In this document: piece by piece, positions 1 through 6,304 of the stretch
Layout: each line of letters begins with the position of its first letter
How positions within the stretch are numbered: position 1 is the first letter of the stretch
Assembly (NCBI GenBank): GCA_020851855.1
Contig: JADZBY010000377.1
Location: forward strand, 1 to 7,534
From: Anaerolineae bacterium
GTDB lineage: Bacteria > Chloroflexota > Anaerolineae > Aggregatilineales > UBA2796
Direction of reading: 5' to 3'
Length of the DNA: 7,534 nt
Program-made: the position numbers and the translations under genes
Notes under the pieces: generated by a model
The model's input: the letters and a program-made list of their open reading frames with translations, nothing else
Told to the model about the DNA's origin: nothing
Database searches by the model: none

Positions 1-291
1 CAACGCCTGCGTTGTCCGCCCATCGTCGGTGGGGAGAGGGGCGGACGAGGCAGGCCTCGTCCCTACACCGCGCCTTCGTAGGGACAACGCCTGCGTTGTC
101 CGCCTATCTTCGGTGGGGAACGAGCGGACGAGGCAGGCCTCGTCCCTACACCGCGCCTTCGTAGGGACAACGCCTGCGTTGTCCGTCTATCTTCGGTGGG
201 GGGACGAGCGGACGAGGCAGGCCTCGTCCCTACGCCGCGCCTTCGTAGGGACAACGCCTGCGTTGTCCGCCCATCTGCGGCGGGGAGAGGG
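1..291. repeat. Tandem array of 83-84 bp units, three full and one partial copy
   Basis: Units begin at 1, 85, 168 and 252, so the periods are 84, 83 and 84 bp. The fourth copy loses similarity at about 291, four bases before the stop codon of the leftward hydrolase gene; the array also continues off the left edge. Each full unit contains a conserved 59-bp palindromic core (43-101, 126-184, 210-268) and a 24-25 bp linker (18-42, 102-125, 185-209). The linkers are themselves related, with a CGGTGGGG-like centre, so they are not unique spacers. The cores are almost identical: the third differs by one base in its central loop. Long open frames run through the array because the period is near a multiple of three, but none looks like a protein. 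The array could act as a transcription end or bidirectional hairpin cluster for the gene ending at 295; that role is inference. Confidence 0.93.
43..101. repeat. 59-bp composite palindrome (first full copy of the repeated core)
   Basis: Two perfect palindromes, each with 9-bp arms and a 2-nt centre, sit at 43-62 (GGACGAGGC / GCCTCGTCC) and 82-101 (GGACAACGC / GCGTTGTCC). Between them, GTCCCTAC (59-66) and GTAGGGAC (78-85) form a third inverted repeat with an 11-nt loop. That third repeat shares bases with both flanking palindromes, so the folds partly exclude each other. The 24-nt halves are also inverted copies of one another, matching at 20 of 24 positions. The same structure recurs at 126-184 and 210-268. 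The tail of a further copy (1-17) is cut by the window edge. Confidence 0.88.
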
Positions 292-294
292 TCC

Positions 295-1647
295 TTACCC
301 CTCGTTTGGCGCGCTGCCGGGCGGCGGGAAGCGGCGGAAGGCGTCTTCCAGCACGAGCACCCAATCGGGGCCGGTCGCCGGGCTGATAAAGCGCACACTC
401 GCCGTGCGCTCCAACGTGGCGATCTGCCGGGCCTCGCCGGTGCGCGGGTCATACCACCACGCCGCGATCATGCCGCCTTCCAGCCCATCCAGGCTCACCT
501 CAACCGTCTGGCCCGCCGCCGGGACGTACACGAACGCATAACGGCCCTCGGAGTCGCGCGTGGCTTGCACGCGCCGTGGGCGCGTCTCGTCCGCCAGCCG
601 GATCATGGCCTGGTCTGGGATGCGCGTCAGGTACGGGCGGGAGAGCACGAGCCGCTTGAGGTGAATCAACTGCGACGCGCCGGGCCGGTCCAGCGCCTCG
701 CGCCACGGCATCTGCGGGAAGTTGACCGGCGTGCGTTCCGGCGTGTAAAACTGCCAGATACTATGATGGCCATACGTGTGCCCGCACGCCCCGGCGAATA
801 CGGCGCGATACGCCTGCTTGCGCACGTCGTAATCGTTGAACGTGCCGAGTTCGGGCCGCCACTGCCGCGTAAATGGGTTGATCGGGTGGTCCTCGTAATT
901 CGGCTCGCCGTCCAGCACGGGCTTGATCGGCGTCCGGGCGTAATCTTGCGCGATCATCTCCCAGTTGGGCAAATCCGGCTCCAGGTGGCCCGATTGCCAC
1001 ATGTTCATGGACAGCCAGTCGTCGTTGTGGAAGGTGGACGACGAGCCGCGCCCGCCGTTCGGGTGGTAGGTGAGCACCGCATCCGGGCCGACCACAGAGC
1101 GGACGCCGTTCGCCATGGCCCGCACCACCGGCGCAAAATCGACGCCCTCGTGCGATTCGGGCCGGTCGCCGCCCAGGACCCAGATCAGGTTGCTGCGGTC
1201 CGCGTAACGCCGCGCCATCCACGCGCCATAGCGCGCCGCGTTGTCCGCGTTGAAGATCACCGGTCCGCCGCCCCACATCTTGTTGTACTTGTCGCCCCAG
1301 GTCGGCAGCAGGGCGATGTACAGGCCCTTTTCCGCCGCGAGATCAATCACGGCATCGACGTGCTCGAAATACGCCTCGTTGGGCATATCCGGGTTGTCGT
1401 CCAGGAGCGGCAGGTGTCCGTAGGGATTCGGCGTGTGCAGCCCGTCAAACTCGGCCAGCGCAACGGCCTGGATGACGTTCATGCCCTTCCGGCGGCGGTT
1501 CTCCAGGTACTCGTCCGCCTCTTCGCGAGTCAGGCGGTGAAACAACTCCCAGGCGGTGTCGCCCAGCCAGAAAAACGGCGCGCCGTTGGCTGTCACGAGA
1601 AACCGGCGGTTTGGGCTGACGCGGATCGGTTCAGGGTGGTGGATCAT
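295..1647 (-). CDS. DUF4038 / GH140-like (apiosidase-like) glycoside hydrolase, cytosolic
   Basis: This 450-residue protein resembles the DUF4038 (PF13204, apiosidase-like) TIM-barrel family followed by a small C-terminal PF12904-type beta domain (about residues 343-437). Family-typical features include the N-terminal stretch with FFWLGDTAWELFHRL (26-39), KGMNVIQ (54-60), WVLGGDRPE (156-164) and VLDGEPNYED (244-253). By analogy with GH140, D161 in GGD and E248 in DGE are the likely acid/base and nucleophile. That assignment is inferred from motifs, not from alignment. Characterised GH140 enzymes release apiose from pectin (RG-II). The substrate here is unknown, and other DUF4038 specificities are possible. 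There is no signal peptide, so it should act inside the cell on imported oligosaccharides. AGGAG (1656-1660) sits 8 nt before the ATG, which fixes the start. It is transcribed divergently from a GH4 gene and ends four bases from the repeat array. Confidence 0.87.
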   Translation of the reverse strand: MIHHPEPIRVSPNRRFLVTANGAPFFWLGDTAWELFHRLTREEADEYLENRRRKGMNVIQAVALAEFDGLHTPNPYGHLPLLDDNPDMPNEAYFEHVDAVIDLAAEKGLYIALLPTWGDKYNKMWGGGPVIFNADNAARYGAWMARRYADRSNLIWVLGGDRPESHEGVDFAPVVRAMANGVRSVVGPDAVLTYHPNGGRGSSSTFHNDDWLSMNMWQSGHLEPDLPNWEMIAQDYARTPIKPVLDGEPNYEDHPINPFTRQWRPELGTFNDYDVRKQAYRAVFAGACGHTYGHHSIWQFYTPERTPVNFPQMPWREALDRPGASQLIHLKRLVLSRPYLTRIPDQAMIRLADETRPRRVQATRDSEGRYAFVYVPAAGQTVEVSLDGLEGGMIAAWWYDPRTGEARQIATLERTASVRFISPATGPDWVLVLEDAFRRFPPPGSAPNEG

Positions 1648-1673
1648 CGAGGAATCTCCTTGAACAGCGCGCG

Positions 1674-1679
1674 ATTATA
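1674..1679 (-). promoter_or_regulatory. Candidate -10 box for the leftward hydrolase
   Basis: The minus strand reads a perfect TATAAT here, 26 bp upstream of the hydrolase ATG at 1647. No good -35 hexamer lies 16-18 bp further upstream, so an activator or an alternative sigma factor may be needed. A transcript would start near 1667-1668, giving a leader of about 20 nt that includes the AGGAG ribosome-binding site. Confidence 0.5.
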
Positions 1680-1726
1680 CCGGATTCGCGGGCATGTCGT
1701 GGGTGAAGGCTGTCTTTGCCGCCTCG

Positions 1727-1735
1727 TGTTATACT
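1727..1735 (+). promoter_or_regulatory. Candidate extended -10 promoter for the GH4 gene
   Basis: TGT followed by TATACT matches the extended -10 form (TGn then a five-of-six match to TATAAT). No convincing -35 box is present, which is tolerated in extended -10 promoters. The predicted start near 1742 leaves a leader of about 70 nt before the GH4 ATG. Its -10 lies about 50 bp from the opposing -10 at 1674-1679, so the two polymerase sites would be back to back and open to joint control. Confidence 0.5.
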
Positions 1736-1768
1736 TCCCCACATTGGACGGCCACCGACAGCCCCCTT

Positions 1769-1778
1769 TTGCGCGCAA
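1769..1778. promoter_or_regulatory. Short perfect palindrome TTGCGCGCAA in the GH4 leader
   Basis: A 10-bp perfect palindrome lies between the candidate extended -10 and the GH4 ribosome-binding site, in a position where a repressor could block transcription. It has almost no extended symmetry, and short GC-rich palindromes occur by chance in this base composition. It is a weak operator candidate only. Confidence 0.2.
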
Positions 1779-1810
1779 TACTCTGACCTTAATCAGGAGC
1801 ACCCCAATCC

Positions 1811-3238
1811 ATGCCGGAGACAACTCTCTCCAAAGGACACGCCGAGCACACCAAAGCTGCCGACGATCCGCGCGGCCTGCCCGGTCCCATGCCACGGCCC
1901 ATCAAAGTCACCATGATCGGTGCTGGCAGCGGCTTCACCCCCCGCCTGATGAACGACATCCTGCGCATTCCCGGCGCGGAGCGCGGTGAGATCGCCCTGT
2001 GCGACATCGACCTGGAGCGCCTGGAGATGATGCACCAGGTCATCGCCCGCCTGATCGACTCCCTGGGCCGCGACGGCTGGACCGTGACCGCGTCGCCTGA
2101 CCGCCGCACGCTGCTGCCCGGCACAGATTACCTGGTCAACTGCATCGAGGTAAGCGGCCTGGCCTGCGTGCGCTTCGACAACGACATCCCGCTCAAATAC
2201 GGCATCGACCAGTGCATCGGGGATACCATCGGCCCCGGCGGGCTGTTCAAGGGCCTGCGCACCATCCCCATTTGGCTGGACATCCTGCGCGACGCCGCCG
2301 AATTGTGCCCCGACGCGCTCGTGCTCAATTACACGAACCCGATGAACATGCTCATGCTCGCCGCCGGACGCACCAGCCCCATGCAGGCCGTCGGGCTGTG
2401 CCACAGCGTGCAGGGCACGAGCCACCTGCTCGCCCGGCGCGCCGGCGTGCCCTATGAGGAGATGGCCTGGGAGTGCGCTGGCATCAACCATCTGGCGTGG
2501 TTCACCAAACTGGAGCACCAGGGCCGGGATTTGTACCCGACGCTCAAGGCCAAGGCGCAACTGGACCTGGCCGGGACGCCCGCCAACCCGGACGACGCCG
2601 CCGACCTGGTGCGCAAGGACATGATGCTGCACTTTGGCGCATTCATCACCGAGTCGTCGGGCCATCTGAGCGAATACCTGCCCTATTACCGCAAGCGCAA
2701 GGACCTTCTGGCCAGATACGCACGCTCCGGCTACGACGGCGGCTCCAGTTTCTACGCCGACGGGTGGCCGCTGTGGCGCAGAGCCGCCGACGACTACCGG
2801 GCGCGGCTGGTGCGCGGCGACGAACCGACCGACTGGGAGCGTAGCTGGGAATACGCCTCGTGGATCATCGAAGCGCGCGAGAAAAATACGCCCTTCCGCA
2901 TTCACGGCAACGTGATGAACCGGCACAAGGGCGGCGGGCCGCTCATCGCCAACCTGCCCGGCGATGGCTGCGTCGAGGTGGCGTGTATGATCGATTCCAA
3001 CGGCGTGCAGCCCACGGTGTATGGCAATCTGCCGCCGCAGATGGCGGCCATCTGCGACTCGAACATGCGCATGTTCGATCTGGCCGCCACCGCCGCCATC
3101 GAGCGTAGCATCGACGCCGCCGTGTGGGCGCTCATGCTCGACCCGCTCACCGCCGCGATGTGCTCGCCCGCCGAGATCAAGCAGATGACGCTGGAGATGT
3201 TTGAGGCGGAGAAGGACTTCCTGCCCGGTTATCGCTGA
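1811..3238 (+). CDS. melA: GH4 family NAD+/metal-dependent alpha-galactosidase (MelA-type)
   Basis: This 475-residue protein aligns by eye along its length with MelA-type family 4 glycoside hydrolases. These cleave alpha-galactosides by an oxidation-elimination mechanism that uses NAD+ and a divalent metal. Visible motifs are the Rossmann loop VTMIGAGSGFTP (33-44), DTIGPGGLFKGLRTIP (138-153), LNYTNPMNM (172-180), the metal-site motif GLCHSVQGT (195-203, with C197 and H198), CAGINHLAWF (222-231, with H227), ITESSGHLSEY (279-289) and CVEVACMIDSNGVQP (387-401). The CHSV signature is that of the alpha-galactosidase group rather than the 6-phospho-glucosidases (CN-type). A related galacturonidase-type specificity cannot be excluded. 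The start at 1811 is supported by AGGAG at 1795-1799. It adds about 26 polar residues before the alternative M27, which has no ribosome-binding site. The protein is cytosolic. The divergent GH140-like gene suggests joint use in plant-oligosaccharide catabolism. Confidence 0.88.
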   Translation: MPETTLSKGHAEHTKAADDPRGLPGPMPRPIKVTMIGAGSGFTPRLMNDILRIPGAERGEIALCDIDLERLEMMHQVIARLIDSLGRDGWTVTASPDRRTLLPGTDYLVNCIEVSGLACVRFDNDIPLKYGIDQCIGDTIGPGGLFKGLRTIPIWLDILRDAAELCPDALVLNYTNPMNMLMLAAGRTSPMQAVGLCHSVQGTSHLLARRAGVPYEEMAWECAGINHLAWFTKLEHQGRDLYPTLKAKAQLDLAGTPANPDDAADLVRKDMMLHFGAFITESSGHLSEYLPYYRKRKDLLARYARSGYDGGSSFYADGWPLWRRAADDYRARLVRGDEPTDWERSWEYASWIIEAREKNTPFRIHGNVMNRHKGGGPLIANLPGDGCVEVACMIDSNGVQPTVYGNLPPQMAAICDSNMRMFDLAATAAIERSIDAAVWALMLDPLTAAMCSPAEIKQMTLEMFEAEKDFLPGYR

Positions 3239-3248
3239 GCGTTCGTCC

Positions 3249-3279
3249 CGGCCTCACGCCACGTGTGGGTGTGAGGCCG
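3249..3279. terminator. Hairpin between convergent genes, probable bidirectional terminator
   Basis: CGGCCTCAC (3249-3257) pairs perfectly with GTGAGGCCG (3271-3279), giving a 9-bp stem. Inside the loop, CCAC and GTGG (3259-3262, 3265-3268) can pair further. It lies in the 51-bp gap between the GH4 stop at 3238 and the AlkZ-like stop at 3290, where both transcription units should end. Neither strand has a U-tract, so it may be a Rho-aided or 3'-end-protecting hairpin rather than a classic intrinsic terminator. Confidence 0.6.
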
Positions 3280-3289
3280 AGCGTGAACA

Positions 3290-4360
3290 TTATGTCTCGA
3301 GATCGACCGGCAGACCCAGGTAGTCGGCATACCGGGTTGCGGCTTGCGCCAGCATGTCGCGCTCGCCGGCGGTGAGGGGACGAAGGGGCCGCGTCTCCAC
3401 CAGCGCGCGGTCTCTGGCAAGTGTGCGCCGCCATGTGCCGACGATCACGCCCCGTATCGCGATCATCGCGTTGAACTCCGCGTTGGTGGCGGGAAATGCC
3501 TGTCCCGGCTCAACAATCGCCGTCCGATCCCGGTAGCTGATGTATTCATCGTAGGGCGGCAACAGGATCGCTCCGGGTGGCGCCGTCTCCACCGTGGGAG
3601 CCGACGCCGCCCGCCAGTATGTCTTGCCCGCGATAATCTCCGAGATGAGATGCGGCCCGTTCATCTCCAGGCCCGCCCGCGTATCGGCGGCGGTCAGGCC
3701 CGACCACCAGACGAAGTCGTTGACCTGCGCCGGGCCGTGGCTGGTGAAGTAGCGCCGCACGAGAAGGGCCAGCGCCTCATCGCGGGGCAGCGTCCGAGCA
3801 TGTGGCGCGCGCTCGGAAAGCCGCGCATAGGTAAACTGCTTGCCCTGGCGCGGTCCGCTGCATATCAGGCCGTGAATCTCGGCGCGCATCACGATGTAGC
3901 TCAACCGCTGCCCGCTGGCAGGGATGCCATGCCCTTCCAGCGTTGCGCCCAGTTCGGGCCGCGTCAGGAATTTGCCGCCCGCCAGCGCCTCGACGATTAT
4001 GTCGCTGCTGCGGTGCAGTGTGCGCTCGTCCAGCTCAAGTTCGCGGTATCGCCTGGCGTTGGCGGCGTGGATGCGTGGGCCGGTGAGCGCTTGCATCCAC
4101 CGAATATCTTCGGGAAGGACGAAGTGCCACGTTGGACGCATGACGTGTGTGCGCAGGATCGCCCCGTCGGTGAACGCCGCCTCAAGGCGCTCTTCCGTTG
4201 CGCCGCGCAGCCGCAGCGCCAGCGCCCATTTGGCGTGGGCGTACTCCTGCGCCTGGACCGCGCCTAACCAGGCGATCACCGCGTCGGGACGGGCCAGGCG
4301 GGCGTTTTCAAGCTTATGGTTGTGAAGGCGCTGGGCAGGAATACCGGCAAGGCCGGTCAT
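3290..4360 (-). CDS. Winged-helix HTH_42 / AlkZ-like DNA glycosylase family protein
   Basis: This 356-residue protein belongs to the HTH_42 (PF06224) superfamily of tandem winged-helix proteins, whose characterised members AlkZ and YcaQ/AlkX remove bulky or crosslinked alkylated bases from DNA. Visible family signatures are WLGAVQAQEYAHAKWALALR (31-50), THVMRPTWHFV (71-81), RYFTSHGPAQVNDFVWWSGL (203-222), ILLPPYDEY (265-273) and VIVGTWRR (305-312). The Q36-A37-Q38 triplet sits where AlkZ-type enzymes carry a catalytic Q-hydrophobic-Q motif, which suggests the AlkZ-like rather than the Q-x-D YcaQ-like branch. That reading is by motif only, and glycosylase activity is not proven. It has no signal peptide or membrane segment. 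The start codon overlaps the upstream regulator's stop by 4 bp (4357-4360). AGGGG lies 6 nt before the ATG. The pair is therefore translationally coupled and regulated together. Confidence 0.88.
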   Translation of the reverse strand: MTGLAGIPAQRLHNHKLENARLARPDAVIAWLGAVQAQEYAHAKWALALRLRGATEERLEAAFTDGAILRTHVMRPTWHFVLPEDIRWMQALTGPRIHAANARRYRELELDERTLHRSSDIIVEALAGGKFLTRPELGATLEGHGIPASGQRLSYIVMRAEIHGLICSGPRQGKQFTYARLSERAPHARTLPRDEALALLVRRYFTSHGPAQVNDFVWWSGLTAADTRAGLEMNGPHLISEIIAGKTYWRAASAPTVETAPPGAILLPPYDEYISYRDRTAIVEPGQAFPATNAEFNAMIAIRGVIVGTWRRTLARDRALVETRPLRPLTAGERDMLAQAATRYADYLGLPVDLET

Positions 4361-4941
4361 GCCTCACCCCTTTCGCCCCCGACGCGCCAGTACACGCCGC
4401 GCTCGCGCTGCATAAAGCCACGCTCGACCAGATCGCGGCGGATGGTGGCGTAGTCCTCGTGGTGGCGCGTCAGAATCTCGTTCACTTCCTTCTCCGTGTA
4501 GCGCCGGTCCCACTCAAACCGATCCGCCAGCCAGCGCAGGATGACCAGCCACTTCTTCTCCGAAGCGGGGAACTGCACCAGCCGCTCGCCATCGAAGAAC
4601 GTCTGCAAAACCTTGCGCTCGTAGGCGTCGCCCATCGCCGCCGATCCCTGGACCAGCGCGGCGAGCTTCTCGCGGCTGAACACGTCCTTGCTCATCGCTT
4701 CGAGCGTCTTGGGGTTGAAGGCGTAATAGCGGTAATTGCCCTGCGAGCGGACGCTGACCAGGTTGTAATGCTTGAGCATTGAGAGGTGCTGGGAGACGGT
4801 CGGCTCCTTGACGCCGAGCATAGCCGCCAATTCGCCCACGGTCCGCTCGCCGCCCGCCAGAATGCCCACGATCTTCAGGCGGCTCTCGTTGGCGAGCACC
4901 TTGAAGAACTCCAACAGCGTATTCATCTCGTCCTGGGACAT
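4357..4941 (-). CDS. ArsR-family winged-helix regulator with C-terminal DUF2087 domain
   Basis: This 194-residue protein has two parts. Residues 5-80 form an ArsR-type winged helix: the recognition helix-turn-helix is around TVGELAAMLGVKEPTVSQHL (34-53) and the wing around VSVRSQGNYRYYAF (62-75). Residues about 107-187 match DUF2087 (PF09860), with RKVLQTFFDGERL (109-121), PASEKKWLVILRWLADRF (125-142), YTEKEVNEIL (148-157) and DYATIRRDLVERGFMQRE (163-180). The protein has no cysteine, so it cannot use the classical ArsR thiolate metal site; the inducer is unknown. AGAGG (4947-4951) lies 5 nt upstream of the ATG. It is the first gene of a two-gene operon with the AlkZ-like gene, and a concentric dyad over its promoter suggests that it represses itself. 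Whether DUF2087 binds DNA, a ligand or the partner protein cannot be told from sequence. Confidence 0.9.
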   Translation of the reverse strand: MSQDEMNTLLEFFKVLANESRLKIVGILAGGERTVGELAAMLGVKEPTVSQHLSMLKHYNLVSVRSQGNYRYYAFNPKTLEAMSKDVFSREKLAALVQGSAAMGDAYERKVLQTFFDGERLVQFPASEKKWLVILRWLADRFEWDRRYTEKEVNEILTRHHEDYATIRRDLVERGFMQRERGVYWRVGGERGEA

Positions 4942-4948
4942 GGTCGCC

Positions 4949-4990
4949 TCTATTTTGGAGATTGCCTAATTAGGATAATACGAAAATAGA
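4949..4990. promoter_or_regulatory. 42-bp concentric dyad, probable ArsR-DUF2087 operator
   Basis: A perfect 10-bp palindrome, CCTAATTAGG (4965-4974), lies at the exact centre of a second inverted repeat formed by TCTATTTT (4949-4956) and AAAATAGA (4983-4990). Both have their axis at 4969.5. The element spans the promoter spacer and -10, and its downstream arm overlaps the regulator's AGAGG ribosome-binding site. The upstream arm lies before the likely transcription start, so it is a DNA element rather than an RNA hairpin. Occupancy by a dimer (or two) would block RNA polymerase. Confidence 0.65.
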
Positions 4991-5000
4991 TGAGCGTCAA
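4972..5000 (-). promoter_or_regulatory. Promoter of the ArsR-DUF2087 / AlkZ-like operon
   Basis: On the minus strand a -35 TTGACG (4995-5000; five of six to consensus) and a -10 TATCCT (4972-4977; four of six) are separated by 17 bp. Transcription would begin near 4965, about 24 nt before the regulator ATG at 4941. This AT-rich patch contrasts with the surrounding high-GC coding DNA. Confidence 0.65.
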
Positions 5001-5018
5001 GAGGTAAGGTTTGGGCGC

Positions 5019-5053
5019 AAAACAAAAAGAGCGCGGTCCATAGACCACGCTCT
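5019..5053 (-). terminator. Intrinsic terminator of trxB
   Basis: Read on the minus strand, an 11-bp stem (5043-5053 with 5028-5038, containing one G-U wobble and a TATG-type loop) is followed by TTTTTGTTTT. It lies 25 bp after the trxB stop at 5079 and upstream of the regulator's promoter, so trxB and the ArsR operon are separate units. The wobble pair is valid only in minus-strand RNA, which confirms the direction. Confidence 0.9.
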
Positions 5054-5078
5054 CGTCATTCTCGCGCTCCCGTCCGGC

Positions 5079-6035
<957 letters not shown>

Positions 6036-6128
6036 GTGAAGCCAAGACTCCTGTTTTTCGCCGGAATGTTCCACCTGTGCCCGGCGGTGTAGATGCAGCC
6101 TCGAAGCGAGCGCGGGTTTTTTGACCCT

Positions 6129-6194
6129 GGAGCGGCGCAACGAGCGGTAGCGATGACCGGGAGCAGTCTTGATGAAAGCTGCCCCCGGCGCTCC
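6129..6194 (-). other. Structured region upstream of trxB (possible leader RNA)
   Basis: In the 269-bp gap before trxB, minus-strand RNA could fold a 10-bp stem from CCGGGGGCAG (6179-6188) and CTGCTCCCGG (6157-6166) around a 12-nt loop, with one G-U wobble. A second stem, GGAGCG (6189-6194) with CGCTCC (6129-6134), abuts it directly and would stack on it. The wobble favours minus-strand RNA, the sense of trxB. No known riboswitch consensus was recognised, and no clear trxB promoter was found, so whether this stretch is transcribed as a leader is uncertain. Confidence 0.4.
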
Positions 6195-6244
6195 GTTAAT
6201 TAGACGATTGGCCAGGGGCCGATCTTACATGGTCGAGGTGGGGA

Positions 6245-6277
6245 TTCCCGGCCCTCACGTGGGAGCGGGGCCGGGAA
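6245..6277. terminator. Strong GC-rich hairpin after the SIMPL gene
   Basis: TTCCCGGCCC (6245-6254) pairs perfectly with GGGCCGGGAA (6268-6277). The 13-nt loop contains CACGTG. It begins about 28 bp after the SIMPL stop codon (6305) in the direction of transcription. No U-tract follows on the minus strand, so it may be a Rho-assisted terminator or a 3'-stabilising hairpin rather than a classic intrinsic one. Confidence 0.5.
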
Positions 6278-6304
6278 CGGAGTCGGCGTTCAGAACAGGG
6301 AGCC

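Noticed and set aside
1..291. CRISPR-like pattern of 59-bp repeats with 24-25 bp gaps
   Set aside because: The gaps are homologous to each other rather than unique, the repeat is far longer than a CRISPR repeat, and no cas gene is nearby. It is a plain tandem array.
196..1989. Long rightward open frame of 597 codons
   Set aside because: It is antisense to the GH140-like gene and begins inside the repeat array. Its translation is Arg/His/Val-rich with no recognisable domain, and it is explained by high-GC third positions.
1793..2926. Leftward open frame of 377 codons opposite the GH4 gene
   Set aside because: It lies wholly antisense to a clearly conserved GH4 coding sequence and has low-complexity Ala/Val/Gly/Arg composition.
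3344..4267. Rightward open frame of 307 codons opposite the AlkZ-like gene
   Set aside because: The opposite strand encodes a recognisable HTH_42 protein with all its signatures. This frame has none and no ribosome-binding site.
6036..6130. T-box riboswitch suggested by an AGGTGGAAC-like string on the minus strand
   Set aside because: The full T-box consensus and an antiterminator/terminator pair are missing, and trxB is not a T-box type gene.
6036..6140. N-terminal extension of trxB to an ATG at 6140
   Set aside because: The extra 35 residues are basic and outside the normal TrxB length. The AGGAG at 6048-6052 lies inside the extension and serves the ATG at 6035.
6185..6260. tRNA-like stretch with a CTTACA segment and a GGTCGAGG-type segment
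   Set aside because: The anticodon stem pairs at only three of five positions, and no proper D-arm, T-loop consensus or acceptor stem could be found.
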